From contig JACPWC010000119.1 of the NCBI GenBank assembly GCA_016197225.1, forward strand, positions 1-64,000: a stretch of 64,000 nucleotides of DNA, written 5' to 3'. This DNA comes from Chloroflexota bacterium. Its GTDB lineage: Bacteria; Chloroflexota; Anaerolineae; Anaerolineales; VGOW01. The position numbers were made by a program, and so were the translations under genes. Every line of letters starts with the position of its first letter. The first letter of the stretch is position 1. The notes under the pieces were generated by a model, which did not search any database, was not told where the DNA came from, and saw only the letters and a list, made by a program, of their open reading frames with translations. Below are positions 44,746 to 53,153 of the stretch, piece after piece.

Positions 44746-44824
44746 GGACGCAGACGCAAAGCGCGCGGATGAACGCGGTTTTGTTTTTTATCAGCGAAAA
44801 TCAGCGCGCAAAGCGTCTGCGTCC
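44746..44824. repeat. Long inverted repeat between convergent genes
   Basis: GGACGCAGACGC...GCGCGC (from 44746) is answered by GCGCGC...GCGTCTGCGTCC (44804-44824). The middle holds GATGAACGCGGTTTTG and TCAGCGAAAATCAGCG, a phrase seen in many bacterial intergenic repeats. No gene is visible in 44720-44874. Confidence 0.7.
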
Positions 44825-44874
44825 TAAAAAATTTTTCACGTTAAATCTGGTAGAGCCGTTTTTTGAAATCCGTT

Positions 44875-46227
44875 TCACGACGTTGGGGTAGCCGGAACAA
44901 TAGCCGGAGCGGCATTGGCCGCCCGCCACTGGCGGAAGAGCAACCACATCGCGCCCACGCCCACCAGAGTCACGGCGATGCCGACGAGCCAGCCCAACAG
45001 CGGGATCGCGCGGAACAAAACATAGAGCGTCACGCCTGCCACCAGCGGCCACCACTTATTGTCGGGGGCTTGTGGGGCAAAGGCCTTCACAATTACCTTG
45101 CCCACAAGATAAGCCACCACCAGTTTACTGCCGTACGACACCAACAGGGTGAAGACGGTGAAGGCCAGGCTGAGGGTGGAGAAGCCCACGCCGAAGATCG
45201 TCTGCGAGAGGCCGCCGAGGGTGATGATGCCGAACAGGATGCCCGCCACAAAAATCATCACGCCGATGATGGCCGCCCCAACGTAGCCCACGATCACGAC
45301 GACCAGCCCCCAGCCCGCCGACGGCAAGAGTTTGGCGCGTGCCTGTTCCGTGGCCGAGGTGAGCAGTGACGGAAGTTTCCACACGGCCAGCGCGCCCAAC
45401 AGCATGAGCGTCACGAACTCGCGGAGGCGATCAAATATCCAGCCGAAGATGTTGAAGGTAAAACCGGCGCGAGGTTGAGGCCCGGGTGTCTGGCCCGGCT
45501 GAGGCGTTTGATAAGCCACGCCGCCTTCAGGCGCAGATTGAATTGCGGTGGCTTGTTCAACTGAACTGGTGTAGGTGAGCTTGCCGCCAATCGCCGCTCC
45601 TTCGCTCACCCGCAGTCCGGGCGCGACTGCCTTTGGCATTCCGGACATGAAGGTGAACGGTCTCGATTGGAAACTAGCGTCGGGCGACTCGACTTCGGCC
45701 ATCACGTCGCCGCCTACCTTGCCATTCAGTTCCAACGCGCTTCCGCCAAACTTCAGGTCGCGCCCGACCTCGCCGTCGAGCAAGGCTTGATAGCCGCCCA
45801 TCAGCAAGTCGCGGTTGACGACGCTCCCCGACTCGGCCTTGAGGCTGAAGCCGCCGAAGAGCGCGTTGCGCCCGACGCTGGCTTGCGGCCCGAAGGTTAG
45901 CGACATTGCGCCTCCGTACACTGAGCCGGTGACCGTGCCGTTGATCTTCACCGTCTGGCCGCCGACGAACAGACTGCCGTTGACCACGCCATTCACTTCC
46001 ACGTCCGAGCCGCTGGCGAACAAATCTCCGTTCACCGTTCCATCCACGACGACAGTGTTGCCGCCAACGAACAGGTCGTCGTCAACCACTTCGCCGGCTC
46101 CGATGGTGACGGTGTCGCCGCCGCGAAAATCAAAGGCGGCGGCCCGGCCGGCGGTTGCGCCGATCAGCAAGAGCATCAGGCTGACGGTCGCAATAAGCCG
46201 GACTCTATTTCTACGATTTGTGTGCAT
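44875..46227 (-). CDS. Polymer-forming (bactofilin-like) membrane protein
   Basis: 450 residues from the ATG ending at 46227, with GAGGAGGG five bases upstream. A signal peptide (LIATVSLMLLLIGATAGRAAA) is followed by about 170 residues of short beta-helix repeats of the form G-x-V-x-G-DLF-x-GG, as in polymer-forming cytoskeletal or bactofilin proteins but here exported. A Pro/Gln linker leads to five or six membrane helices (residues ~275-430). It might be an envelope sensor or scaffold. The precise family is uncertain. Confidence 0.7.
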   Translation of the reverse strand: MHTNRRNRVRLIATVSLMLLLIGATAGRAAAFDFRGGDTVTIGAGEVVDDDLFVGGNTVVVDGTVNGDLFASGSDVEVNGVVNGSLFVGGQTVKINGTVTGSVYGGAMSLTFGPQASVGRNALFGGFSLKAESGSVVNRDLLMGGYQALLDGEVGRDLKFGGSALELNGKVGGDVMAEVESPDASFQSRPFTFMSGMPKAVAPGLRVSEGAAIGGKLTYTSSVEQATAIQSAPEGGVAYQTPQPGQTPGPQPRAGFTFNIFGWIFDRLREFVTLMLLGALAVWKLPSLLTSATEQARAKLLPSAGWGLVVVIVGYVGAAIIGVMIFVAGILFGIITLGGLSQTIFGVGFSTLSLAFTVFTLLVSYGSKLVVAYLVGKVIVKAFAPQAPDNKWWPLVAGVTLYVLFRAIPLLGWLVGIAVTLVGVGAMWLLFRQWRAANAAPAIVPATPTS

Positions 46228-46291
46228 ATTGCCCTCCTCTGGGAATTGTCCCAATGAATAAGACAGGCGGGCGGGGTGAAAGTTTCAGGAG

Positions 46292-46329
46292 AAAAAAGCG
46301 CCCTGGTTCTCAAACACAACCAGGGCGCT
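46292..46329 (-). terminator. Rho-independent terminator of the VanW gene
   Basis: On the minus strand AGCGCCCTGGTT (46329-46318), loop of nine, AACCAGGGCGCT (46308-46297) and six T residues: a perfect 12-base stem. It lies immediately downstream of the VanW stop. Confidence 0.9.
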
Positions 46330-46333
46330 AAAA

Positions 46334-48214
46334 TTACGGCGTCGGGGTGGGGGTGGCCGTCGCTTCGGCGTTTGCCCCTTCGGGCAACGTGGTGCCGGGG
46401 CCGTATTGGTAAACAGCTTGCCAGGGCAGGTAGTGGGTGCGAATAGCGTCTTCCCACAACACTTGCCCGTCGCGCTCCACCTTGCGAATCACCACCGTAT
46501 CCGCGCCGTCGGCCTTGAAGTCCACCTGCTTGATAGTGCCTGTTGCCAGTTCCGCGTTCTCTTCGTACTTGTCGTTCGGTGCCGGCACGACGTTCTTGAC
46601 ATCGGGCGTGCCCACCGTCACCTTGCGCCCATCGTCCGCCGAGTAAAACTTGAACTGCAAAACGCCGTTGTTGTAAACGTATGTTTCAATCAACAGCCAG
46701 GCCTGTCGGTCGTTGATAAATTTGAAATCGGCCACCGGCGAAAAGATCGTGGCGTCGAGGCCGGGGCCAAACCCTTTTTCGTAGTAGCCCACGCGATAAG
46801 CGTGCGAGTGGCGCTCGACGATGGGGTAGCCGCCGAAGAGGGCGGCCCGGAACGCCGTCGTGCTCACCTGGCAGATTCCGCCGCCCACGCCTTTGATCGT
46901 CCGCCCGGCGTAAATGATCAAGGCTTCCGAGAAACCGGTGTCGAGGCTGATGTCACCCAGAACCTCGTTGAACGAGAACGTGCCGCCCGGCGGCACCAGC
47001 ACGCCGTGAAAGGCCGCCGAGCCGGTGCGAATGTTATTGATGCGCTCGGCGCTCGACCCGGCGAAGTAAGTGACCTGATCTGACACCAGGCCGGTGATGC
47101 CGAGGTCGGCGGCTTTGGTGTCCTTGCCGATTTGGGGCGCGACGATGTCGAACACGAGCGGGATGGTGTGGCCGCCGGTCACGGCCTGGGCGTTGATGTT
47201 CTGAATGGTGGCCGCCACGTTTAAGAGGCGGCCATCCACTGCCTCCTTGCCCGGAATAATTTCCAACTCGTGTTTCTCGTCGTTGAAAATGAAGCGGGCA
47301 TCTTGAGGCTTGACCTCCAGCAACGGCGTGAGCGTCTCTAGGAACGGCGTGAGCTTGGTTGCCTCCAGCCCCACTTCGTAGCGCGCCCCGTTGGCGTCTT
47401 CAGTGCGATTGATGGTCAGCATCGAAGCCAACTCATTCTGATCGAACGTCCACGGGCCGGGGTCGCCGGGTCTTGGGTTTTCGACGACCAGCGTCATGGG
47501 CTGGCTGAGGATGGTTTGGGCAATCGCCGCTTGTTGGGAAGCATCGAGGACGCCGGGACGATATTCGACGATGACCAGCGGCACGTCGGCGCTGCCGAGG
47601 GCGCGAAGCGGGGTGATAATTTGATCCAGTGTCCCACCGACGTTGACGGTTCGACCGTAGGCGCCGGGTGTGACGACGACTTGTGTGCCATTCACCGTGA
47701 GCGCCGCTTCAACCGGCGGGGTGTCAATCTGGGAAGCGATACTGCTCAAATAGGCGGTTGCCCGGTTAGGATCGAACATCATCACTGGCGCAATGTCGGT
47801 TCCTTCGTACCACGCCCAAAACTGATCTTCGAGATCGAGCCGCAAGTTGCCGGAGCGGCCATAAGCAAAGGCCCGGTTCACCGTCTCTTCGACGGCGAAG
47901 GTTGCGCCGAGTTCTGCCGGGGTGGCTGTCCACGCTTTGTCGCCGTCGCGGAAAGTGAACGAGGGCGTTTGCGGGTAGGTGAACGCGCGCGAGAGCAGGT
48001 CGCTGGCCTCGGCCTGGCTGAGGCCGGAAAGATCAATGCCGCGCACCGACACGCCGGGATACAGGGTGTTGCCGTAGGCGATTTCCACCCCGCCCAGCCC
48101 GAGGCCGAGAATGGAAACGGCGATGACGGCCAGGGCGGCCAGCATCGCCAGCCAGCGGCTGAGGCTGTTGAGAGGTGATTCCTGGGAAGAATAGGAAGCA
48201 GAAATGGAGGCCAT
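46334..48214 (-). CDS. VanW-family protein with peptidoglycan-binding-4 domains
   Basis: 626 residues. One N-terminal membrane anchor (WLAMLAALAVIAVSILGLGL) is followed by repeats of the YoaR/PG_binding_4 type (LYPGVSVRGIDLSGLSQAEA...; later DANGARYEVGLEA). The VanW domain is seen in GTFSFNEVLGDIS...GGGICQVSTTAFRAAL...RHSHAYRVGYYEKGFGPGLDATIF. A C-terminal G5-like region and a Thr/Pro tail finish it. It is an outward-facing, probably wall-associated protein. The link to vancomycin resistance is historical only. Confidence 0.9.
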   Translation of the reverse strand: MASISASYSSQESPLNSLSRWLAMLAALAVIAVSILGLGLGGVEIAYGNTLYPGVSVRGIDLSGLSQAEASDLLSRAFTYPQTPSFTFRDGDKAWTATPAELGATFAVEETVNRAFAYGRSGNLRLDLEDQFWAWYEGTDIAPVMMFDPNRATAYLSSIASQIDTPPVEAALTVNGTQVVVTPGAYGRTVNVGGTLDQIITPLRALGSADVPLVIVEYRPGVLDASQQAAIAQTILSQPMTLVVENPRPGDPGPWTFDQNELASMLTINRTEDANGARYEVGLEATKLTPFLETLTPLLEVKPQDARFIFNDEKHELEIIPGKEAVDGRLLNVAATIQNINAQAVTGGHTIPLVFDIVAPQIGKDTKAADLGITGLVSDQVTYFAGSSAERINNIRTGSAAFHGVLVPPGGTFSFNEVLGDISLDTGFSEALIIYAGRTIKGVGGGICQVSTTAFRAALFGGYPIVERHSHAYRVGYYEKGFGPGLDATIFSPVADFKFINDRQAWLLIETYVYNNGVLQFKFYSADDGRKVTVGTPDVKNVVPAPNDKYEENAELATGTIKQVDFKADGADTVVIRKVERDGQVLWEDAIRTHYLPWQAVYQYGPGTTLPEGANAEATATPTPTP

Positions 48215-48223
48215 CGTTTGGCT

Positions 48224-48551
48224 TTACAACGGAAGAAAAACCACCTGATTGTCCAAGTCCTCGGGTTCGCTGGCTTTGGCGATGATCTCCAAATCATAGA
48301 TGCACGTGCCAATCGAGACCCGAAGCTGATGCGCATAAATGACGCCGTTAAAGGGAACACTGCTCCTTTGCCGTTTGACTGCCTCGGCCAGAAGATCGTC
48401 GTCTCGTGTGAAAAGCGCGTGCCAGTTCGCTTGCGCGATCCAGCAGATCTGAATCGCTCATCTGGCTTGCGTCATCTTCATGGGCTGTTATCACATCCAC
48501 CTCGCGCAGGCGCAGGCCGACGGTGATAGAGCGCGGCACGTGATGATCCAT
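48224..48551 (-). pseudogene. DUF5615 PIN-like toxin gene, frameshifted
   Basis: Two frames together give a whole DUF5615 protein. The 5' part reads MDHHVPRSITVGLRLREVDV...LLDRASELARA. The 3' part, in another frame, reads ALFTRDDDLLAEAVKRQ...FNGVIYAHQLRVSIG...DLEIIAKASEPEDL...VVFLPL and stops at 48224-48226. One base is missing near 48420. A second slip is likely near the start, since the ATG overlapping the antitoxin stop (TGATG) is out of frame with SLYMDHHVP. An assembly error cannot be excluded. Confidence 0.75.
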
Positions 48552-48572
48552 GTAGAGAGAGACAGCCAGCCA

Positions 48573-48887
48573 TCAGATTAGCCTCTTGGCTTTCAATTTG
48601 GCTATTAAGGGCGATGGGCCGATTTCTTTCTGTGTGTTTTCTACAAGTGCCAGTCGCCGCTCGATGTCGCGATCAAGCTCTTCGGCGTGGTCCCAATAGT
48701 AAGCCAGGGCCGAGTGAATTTGGCCCATTGTCAAATCGGGATGGTTGAGTTGAATCTCTTCCGGACTCCAGCCATAGGCAATCTTGTCGAGCACAAGCTC
48801 GACAATCTTCATAGTTGTGCCGATGATAACCGGGACTTTATCTTCGTTGAGAGCAACATGCTCATAGCGAGTTTCAGTCATCAACAT
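48573..48887 (-). CDS. DUF433 antitoxin-like protein
   Basis: 104 residues. It shows the DUF433 pattern: KVPVIIGTTMKIVELVLDKIAYGWSPEEIQ...HPDLTMGQIHSALAYYWDH, a helical MerR/HTH-like DNA-binding unit. DUF433 genes usually precede DUF5615 toxin genes, and that is the order here. The stop overlaps the presumed toxin start as TGATG. The second Met (MTETRYEH) may be the real start. Confidence 0.85.
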   Translation of the reverse strand: MLMTETRYEHVALNEDKVPVIIGTTMKIVELVLDKIAYGWSPEEIQLNHPDLTMGQIHSALAYYWDHAEELDRDIERRLALVENTQKEIGPSPLIAKLKAKRLI

Positions 48888-48946
48888 GGCTTGTTACCTC
48901 ACTTTCCAGACTTGGAAAGTATATCATCTTGCCTCGCTCGGAATGC

Positions 48947-50074
48947 TCAATTCCCCCCGGCCTGCAACCACACCTTCGCAAACTCCTGCAAATAGGCCTG
49001 CGCAATTTCCGGGCTGTGGATGATGAGCACGTTCTCGTCGTTCTTGTCCTCGGCGGCTTTAGTGAAGTTATAGGAACCGGTGACGACAATCTGGTTGTCA
49101 ATGACGAAGAATTTGTGGTGCATGGTGTACTGGTTGCCGTCGAGTAGAACTTGCACGCCGGCCCCTTTGAGCAAGTTGTATGACTCGTCCGAGCCGGCGC
49201 TCACCTGCCGCGTTTCGTATACGCCGCGCACGGCCAGGCCGGCGTTGGCTTTGGCGACGATGGCTTGCGAGAAGTCGTCGCGGGTGAAGGTGAAGGCGGC
49301 GAAGTAGATGCTCTGGCTGGCGCTGTTGAGCGCGTCGAGGATGTGCTGGGCCACGCCGTCTTCGGATGAGAAGTAGTTTTCGACCAGCACGCCGTCCACG
49401 GTGACTTGCGGGTAGGGCGTGTTGGCCGACGACTTCGGGCCGAATTCATGCCGCTCGAACATCTCGTCGAATTCGGTCTGGTAGTTGGCGACGATTTTTT
49501 GCGAGGTCAGGGCAAGCAAGTTGTTGTTGTTGCGGTAGGTGTCGTTCTCGGTGAAGTTCCACGAGCCGGCCCACACGGTTGTCCCGTCCACGATCACAAA
49601 CTTGTCGTGCATGATCGGTTCGCGGTCGTCTTCCACCACCGGGATTCCAGAGTCAATAATTTCCTGCACCGCTTCTTCGCCCATGCTGTCAGTGTCGGTC
49701 ACCAGCCGCACGATCAGGCCGCGATTGTGGGCGTCAATCAAGGCCTCTTTCATAGATGGCAGGTTGAACTCGTAGCTGACGGCATCCACTGTGCGTTTGG
49801 CCGAGTGGATGCTGGCGACGACGTAATCGTCAACGCTTTCTTCAGGCCGGTTGTTCTTGTCGTCTGGATTGCGCGGGTCGGTAAAGTAAAGTTGATACCA
49901 GCTGCCACTGGTCGGGGCGGATTCAACAGCCGGGGTTGGCGTGGCGGCTGAACCGAGCAGGCCGCCAAAGAGTTGTTGCGCGCCGTAAATTAGCCCAATG
50001 CAAAGCAAGACGCCGAGGCTGGCGGCAAGTGAGGTGGTCGTTCGACGGGATGAGGAGCGGCGACGTTTGGACAT
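48947..50074 (-). CDS. Phospholipase-D-like protein, membrane-anchored
   Basis: 375 residues. After a basic, Ser/Arg-rich start there is one hydrophobic helix (LAASLGVLLCIGLIYGAQQLF), a signal anchor or signal peptide. Two HKD motifs follow: HDKFVIVDGTTVWAGSWNFTEND and HHKFFVIDNQIVVTGSYNFTKAAEDKND. Both carry His, Lys and Asp, so the enzyme should be active as a phosphodiesterase. The short form with FT-type endings resembles Nuc-like nucleases as much as phospholipases. The substrate is unknown. Confidence 0.87.
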   Translation of the reverse strand: MSKRRRSSSRRTTTSLAASLGVLLCIGLIYGAQQLFGGLLGSAATPTPAVESAPTSGSWYQLYFTDPRNPDDKNNRPEESVDDYVVASIHSAKRTVDAVSYEFNLPSMKEALIDAHNRGLIVRLVTDTDSMGEEAVQEIIDSGIPVVEDDREPIMHDKFVIVDGTTVWAGSWNFTENDTYRNNNNLLALTSQKIVANYQTEFDEMFERHEFGPKSSANTPYPQVTVDGVLVENYFSSEDGVAQHILDALNSASQSIYFAAFTFTRDDFSQAIVAKANAGLAVRGVYETRQVSAGSDESYNLLKGAGVQVLLDGNQYTMHHKFFVIDNQIVVTGSYNFTKAAEDKNDENVLIIHSPEIAQAYLQEFAKVWLQAGGN

Positions 50075-50202
50075 GGGGGGAGTTTAGCAGTGATCGCGTT
50101 CGGCGGCAATGGAAATGGGGCGGTGATTATTCACAAGTGCTCTTGGCCCGCGTCCTCGCGGACGGGGATTTGTCTCATTGTTCCCCTTCTCTTTCCTTTG
50201 GT

Positions 50203-51027
50203 ATGATTACCTCAATGCTTCCCACCCTTTCCTTTGGCCCAATTGCGTTTTCCACCTATACCGTCCTCGTTGACCTCGGCCTCGTCGCCACGCTGGCCTG
50301 GCTGTGGTTTCGCGCCCTAGCGCATGGGCGCGAGTCGGGCCGCTGGCTTGATGCTGGGCTGTTTGCGGCGGCGGGCGCGCTCGTGGGCGGGCGGCTGGCC
50401 TTTGCTTTTGGCAACTGGGCTTATTTTCAGAATCATGTCGGCGAAATGTTTCGGCTGTGGGAAGGCGGCTACGCCTGGCCCGGCGCGGCGATTGGCGGGT
50501 TGATCGGCCTCTTTGTGTTTGGCTGGCTCCGTCGTGAACCGATCGCGCCGATCCTGGATGAACTGGCCCTGCCGGCCTTACTCCTTTCGGCGCTTGGCTG
50601 GCTGGGTTGCGCCGCCGCCGGTTGCGCCGCCGGTTTGGATGTGCCGCCCGGTGCTCTGCCCTTCGCCGTCAACTGGCCCGACCTGTACGGCGTCGTCCTG
50701 CCGCGCTGGCCGTCACAGATCATCGGCCTTGGCCTCAGCCTGCTTGCATTCGGCTACTTATTCTCTCAACGTTCTCGTTCGCGGCCACGCGGCTTTCGCT
50801 TTGCGCTTGCGATCACACTGATCGCCGTCGCCGGTTCTGCCGTCAGCTTCGTTCGCGGCGACGACATGCCCCTGGTCGGCAGTTGGCGATTGGATGCGGC
50901 GGCGAACGCCGTTATGATCGTGCTGGGCCTCGTCGGTCTCGTAGTTGCCTGGGCGCTCGAACCGGGCGCCGCCGCCAAACAAACCGAATCGAACCGCGAA
51001 GACGCGAAGGACGCTAAGACCTTATAA
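50203..51027 (+). CDS. Lgt-like prolipoprotein diacylglyceryl transferase homologue
   Basis: 274 residues from ATG 50203 (50215 also possible); in-frame sequence further upstream overlaps the promoter of the divergent PLD gene. Seven or so membrane helices. LPTLSFGPIAFSTYTVLVDLG is typical of an Lgt start, and GGYAWPGAAIGGLIGL resembles the Lgt signature region, but the classic G-x-x-x-N-E-x-R segment is not evident. It may be a divergent or degenerate homologue. The last residues (NREDAKDAKTL) are encoded by a repeat (50990-51060). Confidence 0.6.
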   Translation: MITSMLPTLSFGPIAFSTYTVLVDLGLVATLAWLWFRALAHGRESGRWLDAGLFAAAGALVGGRLAFAFGNWAYFQNHVGEMFRLWEGGYAWPGAAIGGLIGLFVFGWLRREPIAPILDELALPALLLSALGWLGCAAAGCAAGLDVPPGALPFAVNWPDLYGVVLPRWPSQIIGLGLSLLAFGYLFSQRSRSRPRGFRFALAITLIAVAGSAVSFVRGDDMPLVGSWRLDAAANAVMIVLGLVGLVVAWALEPGAAAKQTESNREDAKDAKTL

Positions 51028-51060
51028 AAGCTTTGCGCTCTTTGCGCCTTCGCGGTGAAT
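50990..51060. repeat. Inverted repeat with ACGCGAAGG / CGCAAAG words
   Basis: ACCGCGAAGACGCGAAGGACGC on the left is answered by GCGCTCTTTGCGCCTTCGCGGT-like words on the right. Its twin lies at 51923-51993, on the other side of the nitrilase gene. This word type is widely seen between genes in many bacterial genomes. Confidence 0.75.
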
Positions 51061-51067
51061 CTTTTCT

Positions 51068-51922
51068 ATGACGACTCTCACTCTCGGTCTTGCCCAAATC
51101 AAAACCAAACTTGGCGACGTGCCAGCCAACCTTGAGAAGCACCTGGCTTACGCCGATCAGGCTGCCGCTCAGGGCGTGCAGGTGTTGTGCTTCCCCGAAC
51201 TCTCGCTCACCGGCTACGTTCTGCAAGACCTCGTGCCCACCGTCGCTCACCGGCCCTCGCCCGACGATCCGATCTTCGCCGAACTGCTGACCGCCAGCCG
51301 TAAACTCGATCTCATGGTCGGCTTTGTGGACGAGGACGCCCGCCACCGTTTCTTCATCGCCGCCGCCTATCTCTCAAAAGGGCAAGTCGCCCACGTCCAC
51401 CACAAAGTCTATTTGCCCACTTACGGCATGTTCGACGAAGGCCGCTTCTTTGCCTGGGGCGATGCCATCCGCGCCTTCGACACGCAGTGGGGCCGGGTGG
51501 GCATGTTGATCTGCGAAGACTTCTGGCACGCCAGCCCGCCGTATTTGTTGTGGCTCGACGGGGCCGACATTTTGCTCATGCAGTCGGCCAGCCCGGGGCG
51601 CGGCCTCGACAACGCCGACAAGCTGGACTCGGCCCGTTGGGTGGAACACGTCAACCAGGCTTATGCCAGCCTGTTCACCAATTTTATCGCGCACACCAAC
51701 CGGGTCGGGTTTGAAGACGGCCTCAATTTTTGGGGCGGCGCCACTGTGTTCGATCCGGACGGCAATTTAGTCGTTCGCGGCCCGTACTTCGACGAAGCCC
51801 TGACCGTCACCACCATTGACCTGAATCAACTGCACCGCACCCGCGCCCGCCTGCCGATCCTGCGCGACGAACGCACCGGGCTGGTCGCTCGTGAATTGAG
51901 TCGTATTGTGGGCAAAGAGTAA
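51068..51922 (+). CDS. Nitrilase-family glutaminase, probable NAD synthetase partner
   Basis: 284 residues. The Glu-Lys-Cys triad is complete: FPELSLTGY (E44), HHKVYLPTYGMFDE (K113) and MLICEDFWH (C149). The YLPTYGMFDE and ICEDFWH motifs are those of the N-terminal glutaminase domain of glutamine-dependent NAD synthetase. The synthetase domain is encoded separately 78 bases downstream. Together they would convert NaAD to NAD using glutamine. It could also be an independent amidohydrolase. Confidence 0.85.
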   Translation: MTTLTLGLAQIKTKLGDVPANLEKHLAYADQAAAQGVQVLCFPELSLTGYVLQDLVPTVAHRPSPDDPIFAELLTASRKLDLMVGFVDEDARHRFFIAAAYLSKGQVAHVHHKVYLPTYGMFDEGRFFAWGDAIRAFDTQWGRVGMLICEDFWHASPPYLLWLDGADILLMQSASPGRGLDNADKLDSARWVEHVNQAYASLFTNFIAHTNRVGFEDGLNFWGGATVFDPDGNLVVRGPYFDEALTVTTIDLNQLHRTRARLPILRDERTGLVARELSRIVGKE

Positions 51923-51993
51923 TTTCACCGCAAAGACGCAAAGGACGCAAAGAATTTAAAAGATTTCTTCGCGCTCTTCGCGCCTTCGCGGTT
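51923..51993. repeat. Inverted repeat with CGCAAAGA words
   Basis: ACCGCAAAGACGCAAAGGACGCAAAG-type words on the left, CTTCGCGCTCTTCGCGCCTTCGCGGT-type words on the right, loop near 51952-51966. It lies between the nitrilase gene and nadE. Confidence 0.8.
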
Positions 51994-52000
51994 CCAATTT

Positions 52001-52837
52001 ATGAATGACATTTCGGAACGACTGCGTATCAACACTGATCTGGCTCGCAAGATTCTAGTTTCATTCATCCGCGAGGAGGTGACGCGCACCGGACTCTCGC
52101 GGGCGGTGATCGGCTTGTCGGGCGGCATTGATTCGGCGCTGTCGTGCGCGCTGGCCGTTGAGGCGCTGGGGGCCGGGAACGTGCTGGCCGTGCGCATGCC
52201 TTACAAAACCTCCTCGCCCGAAAGCCTGGCCGACGCCGACCTGCTCATCAACAAGTTCAACCTTCACAACAACCTTGTGGTCGAGATCACCTCGATGGTT
52301 GACCCGCTCTTCGAGCATGTGCCGGACGCCGACAGCAAGCGGCGCGGCAACGCCATGGCCCGCGCCCGGATGATCGTCCTCTACGATCAGTCGTCGGCTT
52401 TCAACGGGCTGGTGATCGGAACCGGCAACAAGACCGAAATCCTGCTCGGCTACACCACCATCTTCGGCGACGCGGCCTCGGCCCTCAACCCGCTGGGCGA
52501 CCTCTACAAGACGCAGGTGCGCCAACTGGCAACCGCCGTCGGCGTGCCAGCGCCCATCATTGACAAGCCGCCCACCGCCGACCTGTGGATGGGCCAGACC
52601 GACGAGGGCGAACTCGGCTTCACCTACGAGCGCGTGGATCAACTGCTCTACCTGTTGGTGGATCAGCGCTACCGCCGTGACGAAGCCATCGCCGCCGGTT
52701 TCGAGCCGGAGTTCGTGGACAGAGTCCTAACCACCATCCGCCGCAACCAGTTCAAGCGCATGCCGCCCCTCATTGCCAAGCTTAGCAACCGGACGGTGGG
52801 ATACGACTTTTTGTATTTGAGGGATTGGGGGAGTTGA
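52001..52837 (+). CDS. nadE: NAD+ synthetase
   Basis: 278 residues, the length of the synthetase domain alone. PP-loop ATPase motif [21 protein letters not shown], then [48 protein letters not shown] and [21 protein letters not shown]. It adenylates NaAD and amidates it; ammonia could come from free ammonium or from the nitrilase product upstream. Confidence 0.93.
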   Translation: MNDISERLRINTDLARKILVSFIREEVTRTGLSRAVIGLSGGIDSALSCALAVEALGAGNVLAVRMPYKTSSPESLADADLLINKFNLHNNLVVEITSMVDPLFEHVPDADSKRRGNAMARARMIVLYDQSSAFNGLVIGTGNKTEILLGYTTIFGDAASALNPLGDLYKTQVRQLATAVGVPAPIIDKPPTADLWMGQTDEGELGFTYERVDQLLYLLVDQRYRRDEAIAAGFEPEFVDRVLTTIRRNQFKRMPPLIAKLSNRTVGYDFLYLRDWGS

Positions 52838-52913
52838 GGGGAAGGATGAATTAGGAACGCTTCGCGTGAAGGACGAAGTAATACAACAGAGCGATATATA
52901 AAGGTAGCCCACA

Positions 52914-53144
52914 ATGTGCCGAAGCATCAAAAAACTCCGCAACCCCGACGAACCGCCCACCGACGATGAAGTGCGCGCCGCCGCTCTGCAATTCGTCCGC
53001 AAAGTGAGCGGCTACCGTGCTCCCTCACGGGCCAACGAAGAAGCCTTCAATCACGCTGTTGACGTTGTTGCCGAAGCAACGCGCCGGTTGTTGGCCGATC
53101 TGAAAACCCCCGGTCAAGAGAAGCCGCCAACTGATTTCGGTTAA
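52914..53144 (+). CDS. DUF2277 protein
   Basis: 76 residues. It begins MCRSIKKLRNPDEPPTDDEV and continues AALQFVRKVSGYRAPSRANE, the pattern of DUF2277, a small helical family of unknown role with a conserved N-terminal MCR(S/N)IK. The ATG follows AGGTAGCCC. It precedes the BMP lipoprotein gene by nine bases. Confidence 0.87.
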   Translation: MCRSIKKLRNPDEPPTDDEVRAAALQFVRKVSGYRAPSRANEEAFNHAVDVVAEATRRLLADLKTPGQEKPPTDFG

Positions 53145-53153
53145 AATAGCTCC

